From NCBI GenBank assembly GCA_016218915.1, contig JACRCQ010000074.1:62001-126000 (forward strand): a DNA stretch of 64,000 nt. Reading direction: 5' to 3'. Below, in pieces: positions 33,194 to 40,892 of the stretch. A program made the position numbers and the translations under genes. The stretch comes from Deltaproteobacteria bacterium (GTDB lineage: Bacteria > Myxococcota_A > Polyangia > Polyangiales > Polyangiaceae). A model generated the notes under the pieces. That model did not search any database, was not told the DNA's origin, and saw nothing but the letters and a program-made list of their open reading frames with translations. The stretch's first letter is position 1; the number at the start of each line of letters is the position of its first letter.

Positions 33194-34624
33194 ATGCGAA
33201 TCCTGCTGGTCCGCCCTGCTTCCCCCAACGAACGATTCGGCCTGGGTCCGTTCTTTCGCGTCGAGCCTCTGGGACTCGAGTACGTGGCGGCTGCGCTTCG
33301 CAGCCGAGGTCACGAGGTCAGGCTCGCGGACCTTCGCTTCTCGAGCAGCCTTCGCTCCCTGCTGCGATGGCATCGCCCGCGCATGGTCGGCATCGCCAGC
33401 GCCCACACCGTCGACTTCGGCGCCAGCGCGCAGGTCGCTCGCGAGGTCAAGCGCCACGATCCATCGATCACCACCCTGATGGGCGGCCATGCGGTCGCCG
33501 CATTTCCAGGGCCGCTTTCGGATCGTCACGTGGACGCGATCGCGCTCGACGATGGTGAGGTGACGGCGCCGGCGGTCGCCGAAGCGCTGACGCGGGGCAG
33601 GCCCCTGAGCGATGTCCCGGGGCTGAGCGTGCGCAAGACGATAGGCCTATCCACGACGTTCGAGCGCACGGCGAGCCTGCAGGAGCGTACGAGCCTCGAC
33701 GAGATCCCGTTGCCTGCTCGGGATCTGGTTGCGCCCTTCCAGAAGCACTACCACGTGGTGCACAAGTCGCCGCTGTGGGCGCTGGAGACCGCGCGGGGAT
33801 GCCCGTACCGGTGCAGCTTCTGCTCGATATGGAGGCTGCTGGGGCGCTCCTGCCGTGTGCGCAGGGTCGATGCGGTGTGCGAGGACTTCCGCGCTGTGGG
33901 CGACAACGTGTTCGTGGTCGACGATCTGTTCTGGCACATGCGTTCGCGGAGCCTGGAGCTGGGCGAGGCGCTGGCCAGGTCGCGGGTCTGCAAGGAGTTC
34001 GTGCTGGTGCAGTCGCGGCTGGACACGGTTGCGCGCAATCCTGACCTGCTGCGGGTGTGGCGTCCGCTCGCGCGCTACTTCGACATCTTCTTCGGATTCG
34101 AGGCGCCGACCGCACGACAGCTCGACAGCCTCGACAAGGACCTGCGCGTCGAGAGCATCGAAGACGGCGTGCGCGTGGCTCGCGATCAGGGATTCGGAGT
34201 CACAGGCAACTTCGTGATCGATCCCGGGTGGGACGAGCACGACTTCCAGGCGATGTGGGACATGGTCGATCGTCTGCAGCTCACGCGCGCGGGCTACACG
34301 ATCCTGACTCCCCTGCCCGGTACGCCGCTCTACGACGAGGTGGCGTCGAGGATCGTGGAGAAGGACTGGTCCAAGTTCGACATGCACCACATCCTGTACG
34401 AGCCGAAGCTTGGGCGCAGACGCTTCTTCGAGCTGTTCGCGAAGAGCTGGCGACGCAACGTGCTCGGCCCTGCGTTCTCCCTGCGCGCCTGGGTGAAGTG
34501 GATGCGGCAGGTCAAGGTGACCGAAGTCGCGATGCTCGCGCGGATCCTGGCGCAGACCCAGCGCAACATGAATGCGGAGAGCTATCTGGCAGAAGCATTC
34601 CCGCTTCAGATCCCGGCGCGATGA
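33194..34624 (+). CDS. B12-binding radical SAM protein, HpnR-like
   Basis: A 476-aa protein with an N-terminal cobalamin-binding-like Rossmann domain (about residues 1-140; MRILLVRP start) and a radical SAM domain with CPYRCSFC (Cys 203, 207, 210). The order and several segments (VEPLGLEYVAAALR; NVFVVDDLFW; RNPDLLRVWR; TPLPGTPLYDEV) resemble HpnR, the hopanoid C-3 methylase. No squalene-hopene cyclase or other hpn gene is in the window, so the substrate is unproven. The ATG at 33194 is chosen because it fits the usual N-terminus. Its stop is immediately against the stop of the convergent hybrid kinase. Confidence 0.85.
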   Translation: MRILLVRPASPNERFGLGPFFRVEPLGLEYVAAALRSRGHEVRLADLRFSSSLRSLLRWHRPRMVGIASAHTVDFGASAQVAREVKRHDPSITTLMGGHAVAAFPGPLSDRHVDAIALDDGEVTAPAVAEALTRGRPLSDVPGLSVRKTIGLSTTFERTASLQERTSLDEIPLPARDLVAPFQKHYHVVHKSPLWALETARGCPYRCSFCSIWRLLGRSCRVRRVDAVCEDFRAVGDNVFVVDDLFWHMRSRSLELGEALARSRVCKEFVLVQSRLDTVARNPDLLRVWRPLARYFDIFFGFEAPTARQLDSLDKDLRVESIEDGVRVARDQGFGVTGNFVIDPGWDEHDFQAMWDMVDRLQLTRAGYTILTPLPGTPLYDEVASRIVEKDWSKFDMHHILYEPKLGRRRFFELFAKSWRRNVLGPAFSLRAWVKWMRQVKVTEVAMLARILAQTQRNMNAESYLAEAFPLQIPAR

Positions 34625-36343
34625 TCAGGGGACGCCGGAGGGCTTGGTCGAGGGCGGGGAGGATGGCGTGCGCGTGATCGAGAAGATCGCGAGCTCCAGC
34701 TCCGCGGTGCTGAAGGGCTTGGCGACGAACGGGCAGCCCGGAGCACGCACCCGTGCAGCGGAGGTGAGCTCGTCGTTGCCGGAGATGAACACGAACCGAT
34801 CCAGCAGCTCCGGCCACTGCGCGCACACCTGCTCGCGAAACGCCACGCCATCGGTCCCCGGCATGTGCAGATCGCACAGGATCACCTCTGGCAGCTGCTC
34901 CTGCAGCAGGCGCATCGCCGAATCCGGATCGTCGGCGAGCCGCACGCGCTGACGGATCATGGTGCGGGCGAGCACCTTGCGCAGCGACGCGTCGCAGTCG
35001 ATGACCAGCACCTCGAGCCCGTCCGGCAGCGAGGTCGGGCGACGCTCGGCGCTCGGCGGAGGGATGGTGGCAGGGCCGGCAGCCGGCAGACGCACGCGGA
35101 AGGTGGACCCCTCGCCCAGCGTGCTTCTCGCCTCCACCTCGCCGCCGTGGTCCGTGACGATCTCGCGCACGAGCGACAGACCGATCCCGGTGCCGCCTTC
35201 CTTGAAGGTGACGAACGGCTCGAAGATGGAGGAGAGCTGGGCGGCCGGGATTCCGACGCCGGTATCGGTGACCTCCAGGAAGATGTCGGCGCCTTTCGTC
35301 CAGGTCTTGATCGTGACCAGGTTGGGGCGATCCTCGGCGGAAGCCTGGCGGGCGTTCATCACCAGGTTCATGACCACCTGCGCGATGCGACCCGTGCTCC
35401 CGGACACGCTCATGGCGCCGGGAGCCAGGTCCAGCGCGAGCAGCGTGCTGATTCCACGACCCACGCGGGCGATGCGGCATGCCGTGCGAACCACGTCGTT
35501 GAGATCGAACACTTCGTTGAAGTCGTGGCGGTACCTCGAGACGGCCCGGAGATCGCGGCTGATTTCCTGGATCAGCTTCACGCCGTCCGAGCACTCCCGC
35601 AGGATCGGGTCCAGCTCGAATACGTAGCGCTGCACGCGGGCCCGCAGGTCCGGATCGATCGCGTCCCAGCGCTCGCCCGCAGCCAGACGCTGATGCAGAT
35701 GCACCAGGTCGGCAGCTCCATCGTTCAGCAGCGTGACGTTGCCGCGCACGTAGGCGAGCGGGTTGTTGATCTCGTGGGCGAGCGAGGAGGCGAACTGGCC
35801 GATGGAAGCGAGGCGCTCGACGAGCATGCGACGGGTCTCGCTTTCGCGCAGGCGCGCGAGGGCGCCCTCGAGCTCCTGGTTGCGACGCACGAGCTCATCG
35901 ATGCGGGCGCGTCGATCGAGCCGCAGATACAGCCGGTTGGCAGCGCCAGCGACCGCACCCAGTAGCTCGGAGAGCTCGAACGGCTTGCGCATGCATCGGA
36001 AAATCCCGAGCTCCACGCTGCGCGTGAGCGAGTCGACGTCGGCGAAAGCGGTCATCAGGATGGCTTCGAAGGTGTCTCGAGCGGAGCGGACGGTGGCGAT
36101 GAGGTCGAGGCCGGTCATGCCGGGCAGGTTCTTGTCCACCACGAGGATGCAGGAGCGAAGGGGCGCGAGCATCAGCAGCGCCTCATCCGCATTGCCCGCC
36201 AGCATCGTGCGATAGCCGTGCGACTTGAGCGTTTTTTCCACGAGCTGCCCGATCGCGGTGTCGTCCTCGACGATCACGATAGGGTGGCTTTCCGGCGGGG
36301 GAGCAGCGGTGGATGGCGGAGCCGAGACTTCGCTGTCGGTCAT
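34625..36343 (-). CDS. Hybrid sensor histidine kinase with two receiver domains (REC-HK-REC)
   Basis: A 572-aa cytoplasmic protein. Domains are: REC1 (about 20-140; phospho-acceptor Asp 70 in VVDKNLPG), a coiled coil, HisKA with the phospho-His in AHEINNPL (His about 190), HATPase with N box NARQAS, DTGVGIP and GGTGIGLSL, and a second REC (about 445-560; Asp 491 in LCDLHMPG). No membrane helix or sensor domain, so it probably takes its input from the first receiver, from another kinase. Start ATG at 36343 avoids a basic, poor leader. It is divergent from the nuo cluster. Confidence 0.93.
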   Translation of the reverse strand: MTDSEVSAPPSTAAPPPESHPIVIVEDDTAIGQLVEKTLKSHGYRTMLAGNADEALLMLAPLRSCILVVDKNLPGMTGLDLIATVRSARDTFEAILMTAFADVDSLTRSVELGIFRCMRKPFELSELLGAVAGAANRLYLRLDRRARIDELVRRNQELEGALARLRESETRRMLVERLASIGQFASSLAHEINNPLAYVRGNVTLLNDGAADLVHLHQRLAAGERWDAIDPDLRARVQRYVFELDPILRECSDGVKLIQEISRDLRAVSRYRHDFNEVFDLNDVVRTACRIARVGRGISTLLALDLAPGAMSVSGSTGRIAQVVMNLVMNARQASAEDRPNLVTIKTWTKGADIFLEVTDTGVGIPAAQLSSIFEPFVTFKEGGTGIGLSLVREIVTDHGGEVEARSTLGEGSTFRVRLPAAGPATIPPPSAERRPTSLPDGLEVLVIDCDASLRKVLARTMIRQRVRLADDPDSAMRLLQEQLPEVILCDLHMPGTDGVAFREQVCAQWPELLDRFVFISGNDELTSAARVRAPGCPFVAKPFSTAELELAIFSITRTPSSPPSTKPSGVP

Positions 36344-36398
36344 GACGGTCGAGCCTCGCAGATACCCGAGGGCTGCTGCAAGCCTGGAAGGAGCCGGA

Positions 36399-36426
36399 TG
36401 CACACCTGCCCCTCGCGGTGTATAGT
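36399..36426 (+). promoter_or_regulatory. Probable promoter of the nuo cluster
   Basis: TGCACA at 36399-36404 and TATAGT at 36421-36426, spaced 16 bp, about 55 bp before the nuoI ATG, in the divergent gap with the hybrid kinase gene. The -10 is good; the -35 is imperfect. A match by eye only. Confidence 0.4.
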
Positions 36427-36480
36427 CCGGCCGGTCGATGGGCTCTTGATCCAAAGAGCCCTCGGCCCCATGGAGAGACC

Positions 36481-37071
36481 ATGAGTCTTGGAGAGAAAGT
36501 AGGAGAGGTCGCGAAGTCGGCGAACACGATCTTCGAAGGCATGGCGGTGACGCTGTCGCACATGTTCCGCGAGCCGATCACCACCCAGTACCCGGACCGC
36601 ACCGAGCGTCCGGTCGCCGAGATGCTCCCGCCGCGCTACCGCGGGTTCCTCGAGGTGCAGATCGACATCTGCGGCGGCTGCAAGCGCTGTGAGAAGGCCT
36701 GCCCCATCGACTGCATCGTGGTGGAGATGCAGAAGGACCCCGAAACCAAGAAGATGATGCTGTCGAGATTCGACATCGACATCTCGAAGTGCATGTTCTG
36801 CGGGTTGTGCGTGGATGCGTGCAAGGGTGACGCGACCGGTGCGATCCGTCACACCCGCGAGTTCGAGGGAGCCGTGGGCACGCTCGACGCTCTGGTGCTC
36901 CGGTACATCGAGCCGGGCAAGCTGCATCCGCTCTACAAGGCGCCGAAGGATCCGGAGCAGGTGCCGGTGGGAGAGTACGGCCCCCACGCGCGCGAAGCCA
37001 GGGAGCGGGCGCTACGGGACAACCCGGCCCTGCTGCAGGAACTGCGCTCCAAGGCCGCGGAAGCTCGATAG
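36481..37071 (+). CDS. nuoI: NADH-quinone oxidoreductase subunit I
   Basis: A 196-aa peripheral-arm subunit of complex I with two 4Fe-4S sites: CGGCKRCEKAC followed by PIDC, and CMFCGLCVDAC followed by KGDA. The second site lacks the usual Pro after its last Cys (KGD in place of PxD). The N-terminal helical part and C-terminal tail are shorter or unlike E. coli NuoI, but position and clusters support the call. It relays electrons to the terminal N2 cluster. GGAGA lies six bases before the ATG. nuoA-H are not in the window, so the complex is encoded in more than one place. Confidence 0.88.
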   Translation: MSLGEKVGEVAKSANTIFEGMAVTLSHMFREPITTQYPDRTERPVAEMLPPRYRGFLEVQIDICGGCKRCEKACPIDCIVVEMQKDPETKKMMLSRFDIDISKCMFCGLCVDACKGDATGAIRHTREFEGAVGTLDALVLRYIEPGKLHPLYKAPKDPEQVPVGEYGPHAREARERALRDNPALLQELRSKAAEAR

Positions 37072-37126
37072 GACATCCTTCCGGCTTGCAGGACTTCGTG
37101 TCGCAAGCTAGCCTCCGCCCGCAGCC

Positions 37127-37636
37127 ATGGGTGAGTCCGTCGTCTTCTATCTTCTTGCCGCGCTCACGTGCGTTTCGGCAGGCATCGTGGCGCTGTCGCG
37201 CAACATCATCTACTCCACGATCGCGCTGCTCGGCACGTTTCTCGGCATAGCAGGCCTGTACATCCAGCTGTCGGCCGACTTCCTCGCGGCCATCCAGGTG
37301 CTCGTGTACGTGGGCGGCACCCTGACCCTGATCCTGTTCGCCGTGATGCTCACGGCCAAAATCGAGAACATTCGCACCTCGAACACGGCCCGCGCCCGGC
37401 TTCCCGCCATGGCCGTGATCGGCGCGATGCTGCTTCTGCTGGGAATGGTAGCCAACAGCACCGAGTGGCCGATCAAGATCGCGAAAGCTACGCCCTCTAC
37501 AGCCAAGCTGGGCCACGCTTTCCTCAGCGAGTACATGCTGCCCTTCGAGGTCGGCTCCGTGGTGCTCCTCGGCGCCATGATCGGCGCGGTCGTGCTCGCC
37601 CGTCGTGCCGTCAAGCGCGACAGCGAGAGGGAGTGA
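37127..37636 (+). CDS. nuoJ: NADH-quinone oxidoreductase subunit J
   Basis: A 169-aa membrane subunit with five hydrophobic helices. The start (FYLLAALTCVSAGIVAL) and the QVLVYVGGTLTLILFAVML segment (pi-bulge helix region) match the NuoJ family. It forms part of the proton-translocating arm near the quinone site. It is separated from nuoI by 55 bp and from nuoK by 3 bp. Confidence 0.95.
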   Translation: MGESVVFYLLAALTCVSAGIVALSRNIIYSTIALLGTFLGIAGLYIQLSADFLAAIQVLVYVGGTLTLILFAVMLTAKIENIRTSNTARARLPAMAVIGAMLLLLGMVANSTEWPIKIAKATPSTAKLGHAFLSEYMLPFEVGSVVLLGAMIGAVVLARRAVKRDSERE

Positions 37637-37639
37637 GCG

Positions 37640-37948
37640 ATGCAAGTCGGACTCGTCCACTACCTCACGGTCGCCGCAGTCCTGTTCGGCTTCGGCATGC
37701 TCTGCATCATGACGCGTCGTCATGCGGTGGGAATCCTGCTCGGGGTGGAGCTGATCCTCAACGCAGCGGCGCTCAACTTCGTGGCCTTCGAGCACTTCAT
37801 CTCCGGGGGTGTCTCCGGTCAGATCTTCACCGTCTTCATCATCACCCTGGCAGCGAGCGAAGCAGCCATCGCGCTCGCGATTGTGCTGCAGGTCTACCGG
37901 ACCCATCGCACGGTCATGGCGGATGAGCTGACGGACATGAAGAACTGA
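37640..37948 (+). CDS. nuoK: NADH-quinone oxidoreductase subunit K
   Basis: A 102-aa membrane subunit with three helices. MLCIMTRRHAVGILLGVELILNA in its first half carries the conserved Glu of helix 2, and a second Glu lies in ASEAAIAL of helix 3; both are used in proton transfer. Size is typical. It is 3 bp after nuoJ and 236 bp before nuoL. Confidence 0.96.
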   Translation: MQVGLVHYLTVAAVLFGFGMLCIMTRRHAVGILLGVELILNAAALNFVAFEHFISGGVSGQIFTVFIITLAASEAAIALAIVLQVYRTHRTVMADELTDMKN

Positions 37949-38184
37949 CGATTCCCCGGAACGCCTGATTCTCCAGCTTCCCTGTGAAACTTGACCCAGG
38001 TTGAGCTGGAGCCGTTACCGCGTGCAGCCAGGAGTTTGCGAAGGGCAGGAGCTGTGGGGAGAGGTGGGTCTACCCCGGGCCTTTCGCTTGACCCGCTTGG
38101 GAGCGGTCCGCTAACGTTCGCGGCGCCTTCGCGCCCCGTTCGCGGTTTCGGCCCGGCCCGTCCGCTCGCGGGATTGACCGCAAG
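37949..38184 (+). other. Gap inside the nuo block, possible internal promoter
   Basis: 236 bp between nuoK and nuoL with no gene. TTGACC at 38088 is followed 18 bp later by TAACGT at 38112, and another TTGACC occurs near 37990; these could be an internal promoter, but the -10 matches are weak. No hairpin with a T tract was seen. Confidence 0.3.
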
Positions 38185-40860
38185 GTGTCCGTGAACATGC
38201 CTGAGTATTCCGGCCCCCTGCAAAACGTCGAGCTATCGAACACGCTCTGGCTGATCCCATTGCTCCCCTTCCTTGGGGCAGTGCTCAATGCCGTCCTCGG
38301 ATGGCGATTGCAGCGCTCCCCGTGGGGAAAGGAGCAGGCCAAGAAGCTTCACATCGGCCATCTCGGCGTCAGCTCGATCGCCCTTGGTTCCATGCTCATC
38401 GCATTCGCGATGTCCGTCGCGCAGGTCGCGCGCGTCGTGTCGCTCCCTCACGACCGCCGCTTCCTCTACAACCATCTCTGGCAGATGGTCCGCGTGGGGA
38501 CCTTTGATCTGTCGTTCGATCTGTCGCTCGACGTGATGTCGAGCGTGATGCTTCTGGTGGTGACCGGCGTCGGCCTGCTCATCCACATCTACGCGGCCTC
38601 CTACATGGAGACCGAGCCGTCGTACTGGCGCTTCTTCAGCTACTTCAACCTGTTTATCTTCTCGATGTTGCTGCTGATCCTCGGCGACAACTTCCTGGTG
38701 ATGTTCTTCGGCTGGGAGGGTGTCGGGCTCTGCAGCTACCTGCTGATCGGCTTCTGGTACAAGGACTACAAGAAGGCCACCGCTGGAATGAAGGCGTTCC
38801 TGACCAACCGGGTCGGCGACTTCGGCTTCATCACCGGCATGATGATCCTGATCTGGGGCCTGGGCGGCGCTTGGGCCTCTGGCGAATACGTCCCCGACCA
38901 GCTGCCGCGCCTGGTCGCAGTCACGGTCGATGACGCTGCGCATGCAGAGCACGGGAACGCGACCGGCAGCCACGATGCGCACGAAAAAGCCTCGGGGCAT
39001 GACAAGGCCGACTCGCACGACAAGGCTGATTCCCACAGCAAGGCAGACGCGCACGACAAGGCCGACGCGCACGGCAAGGACAAGGCTGACCCTCGCGCCA
39101 AGGGCAAGAAGGAGCAGTCCTTCGTGCCGGGCGACCCCGCGTACCTCACGTTCACCGCCTTTGGCGGAGCCAAGGTGATCGTGGACAACAACACGACACA
39201 GCCGCTCTACGCCCCGATCGTGCACCACAACGTGGGCGCAGGGCGCCACACGTTCAAGGTGATCATGGGCGGTGCCACCGAAGACCTCGAGGTGGCGAAC
39301 GCGATGTTCCAGCCGAACAAGGAGACCCACCTTGCGGCGATCGGACCGGTGCTGTCGTTCCACAACCTCTCGGATCAGATGGCGATCCGCAACGACAAGG
39401 GAGTGCAGCCTTTCAAGGAAGGGTTGGCTGGCAAGAGGCTGTGGGGCTTGTCACTGATCACGCTGGCCTGCATCGGGTTCTTCATCGGAGCGACGGGCAA
39501 GAGCGCTCAGATCCCTCTGTACGTGTGGTTGCCCGACGCCATGGCCGGTCCGACGCCGGTCTCTGCACTCATCCATGCAGCCACGATGGTGACCGCTGGC
39601 GTGTACATGGTCGCGAGGCTGAACTTCCTGTTCTCGATGTCGCCCACCGCGTGCGGGATCGTCGCGATGACCGGCGCCGCGACCGCGCTGTTCGCTGCTT
39701 CGATCGGCTTCTTCCAGTACGACATCAAGAAGGTGCTGGCCTACAGCACGGTCAGCCAGCTCGGCTTCATGTTCATCGCGGTCGGTGTCGGAGCGTACTG
39801 GGCCGGCATCTTCCACCTGATGACCCACGCGTTCTTCAAGGCCTGTCTCTTCCTCGGCTCAGGCTCGGTGATCCACGGCATGCACGCTGTGGAGCACGAT
39901 GCAGACCGGGCGCAGGACATGCGCATCATGGGTGGGCTCAAGGCCGTGATGCCGCTGACGCGTCGGACCTACCAGATCGCGTGCCTTGCGATCACCGCAG
40001 CTCCGATCCCGCTGTTTGCAGGGTTCTGGTCCAAGGACGAGATCCTCTGGAAGGCGTTCACCACGCAGAACACGGGGTGGGCACCTGGGCCGTTGATCTA
40101 CCTGATGGGATTGGCGGCCGCGCTCGGCACGTCGTTCTACATGTGGCGCAGCTACTACCTGACGTTCGAAGGGAAGCCTGCGACCAAGGACATCCCCAAG
40201 AAGGTTCACGAGTCGCCCAACGCGATGACGTGGGTGCTGGCAACGCTGGCATTCCTGTCTACGTTCGGCGGCGTTGTGTTCGGTTTCTCGAGCCACTTCT
40301 ACGGCGGGCATGGCGAGCCGCTGCTCGAGGAGTGGCTGCACCCGGCGCTGCGGCACGCGCAGGTGGCGTTCCAGGACCAGGGGCTGGCCATGGAGCACGC
40401 GCTGATGTGGGGCTCGGTGGGGCTCGCGATTCTCAGCTGGCGCCTTGCCAAGAAGCGCTACGGCCCGGATCGCCCGAAGAACTGGGAGGAGCTCGAGAGC
40501 AAGCTCCCCATGTTCCAGCTGATCCACGACAAGTACCGCATCGACGAGCTGTACCAGGCCACGGTCATCCGCGCTGTGCTCGTCCTGCGTCTGGTGCTGC
40601 GTGACATGGACAAGTACGTGGTCGACGGCATCGTCAACGCCACGGGCGTGGCTACGCGTGCCACGGCTTTCGTCAACGGCGCGATCGACAAGTATCTCGT
40701 CGATGGAGCCGTCAACCTGGTCGCAGGCGTGACCCTGCGGGCGGGCAATCGCATTCGTCAGGTCCAGACGGGTCGCATCCAGAGCTACGCCTACGGGCTG
40801 CTGGGTGGTGTTGCAGCGTTGGCGCTGCTGCAGTTCTTGATTCGCTACTACGCACGGTGA
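38185..40860 (+). CDS. nuoL: NADH-quinone oxidoreductase subunit L with inserted His-rich region and beta domain
   Basis: An 891-aa antiporter-like subunit, far longer than E. coli NuoL (613 aa). The usual motifs are present: the GWEGVGLCSYLLIGFWY loop, IGATGKSAQIPLYVWLPDAM with its Lys, and the long lateral helix. Extra sequence of about 150 residues sits between residues 250 and 400: a His/Asp/Lys/Ala-rich low-complexity stretch (about 250-312) and a small beta-rich domain (about 313-395). Start at GTG 38185 is uncertain; GTG 38191 or ATG 38197 are also possible. The gene ends in an overlap with an upstream GTG of nuoM. Confidence 0.95.
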   Translation: MSVNMPEYSGPLQNVELSNTLWLIPLLPFLGAVLNAVLGWRLQRSPWGKEQAKKLHIGHLGVSSIALGSMLIAFAMSVAQVARVVSLPHDRRFLYNHLWQMVRVGTFDLSFDLSLDVMSSVMLLVVTGVGLLIHIYAASYMETEPSYWRFFSYFNLFIFSMLLLILGDNFLVMFFGWEGVGLCSYLLIGFWYKDYKKATAGMKAFLTNRVGDFGFITGMMILIWGLGGAWASGEYVPDQLPRLVAVTVDDAAHAEHGNATGSHDAHEKASGHDKADSHDKADSHSKADAHDKADAHGKDKADPRAKGKKEQSFVPGDPAYLTFTAFGGAKVIVDNNTTQPLYAPIVHHNVGAGRHTFKVIMGGATEDLEVANAMFQPNKETHLAAIGPVLSFHNLSDQMAIRNDKGVQPFKEGLAGKRLWGLSLITLACIGFFIGATGKSAQIPLYVWLPDAMAGPTPVSALIHAATMVTAGVYMVARLNFLFSMSPTACGIVAMTGAATALFAASIGFFQYDIKKVLAYSTVSQLGFMFIAVGVGAYWAGIFHLMTHAFFKACLFLGSGSVIHGMHAVEHDADRAQDMRIMGGLKAVMPLTRRTYQIACLAITAAPIPLFAGFWSKDEILWKAFTTQNTGWAPGPLIYLMGLAAALGTSFYMWRSYYLTFEGKPATKDIPKKVHESPNAMTWVLATLAFLSTFGGVVFGFSSHFYGGHGEPLLEEWLHPALRHAQVAFQDQGLAMEHALMWGSVGLAILSWRLAKKRYGPDRPKNWEELESKLPMFQLIHDKYRIDELYQATVIRAVLVLRLVLRDMDKYVVDGIVNATGVATRATAFVNGAIDKYLVDGAVNLVAGVTLRAGNRIRQVQTGRIQSYAYGLLGGVAALALLQFLIRYYAR

Positions 40861-40892
40861 CTTCCGTGATCGGTATTGGGAGCCTCCACGAG

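Noticed and set aside
38932..39120. His-rich run of NuoL as a sequencing or assembly artefact
   Set aside because: It keeps the reading frame, has imperfect and varied units, and is followed by an ordered beta-like domain, so it reads as real coding sequence.
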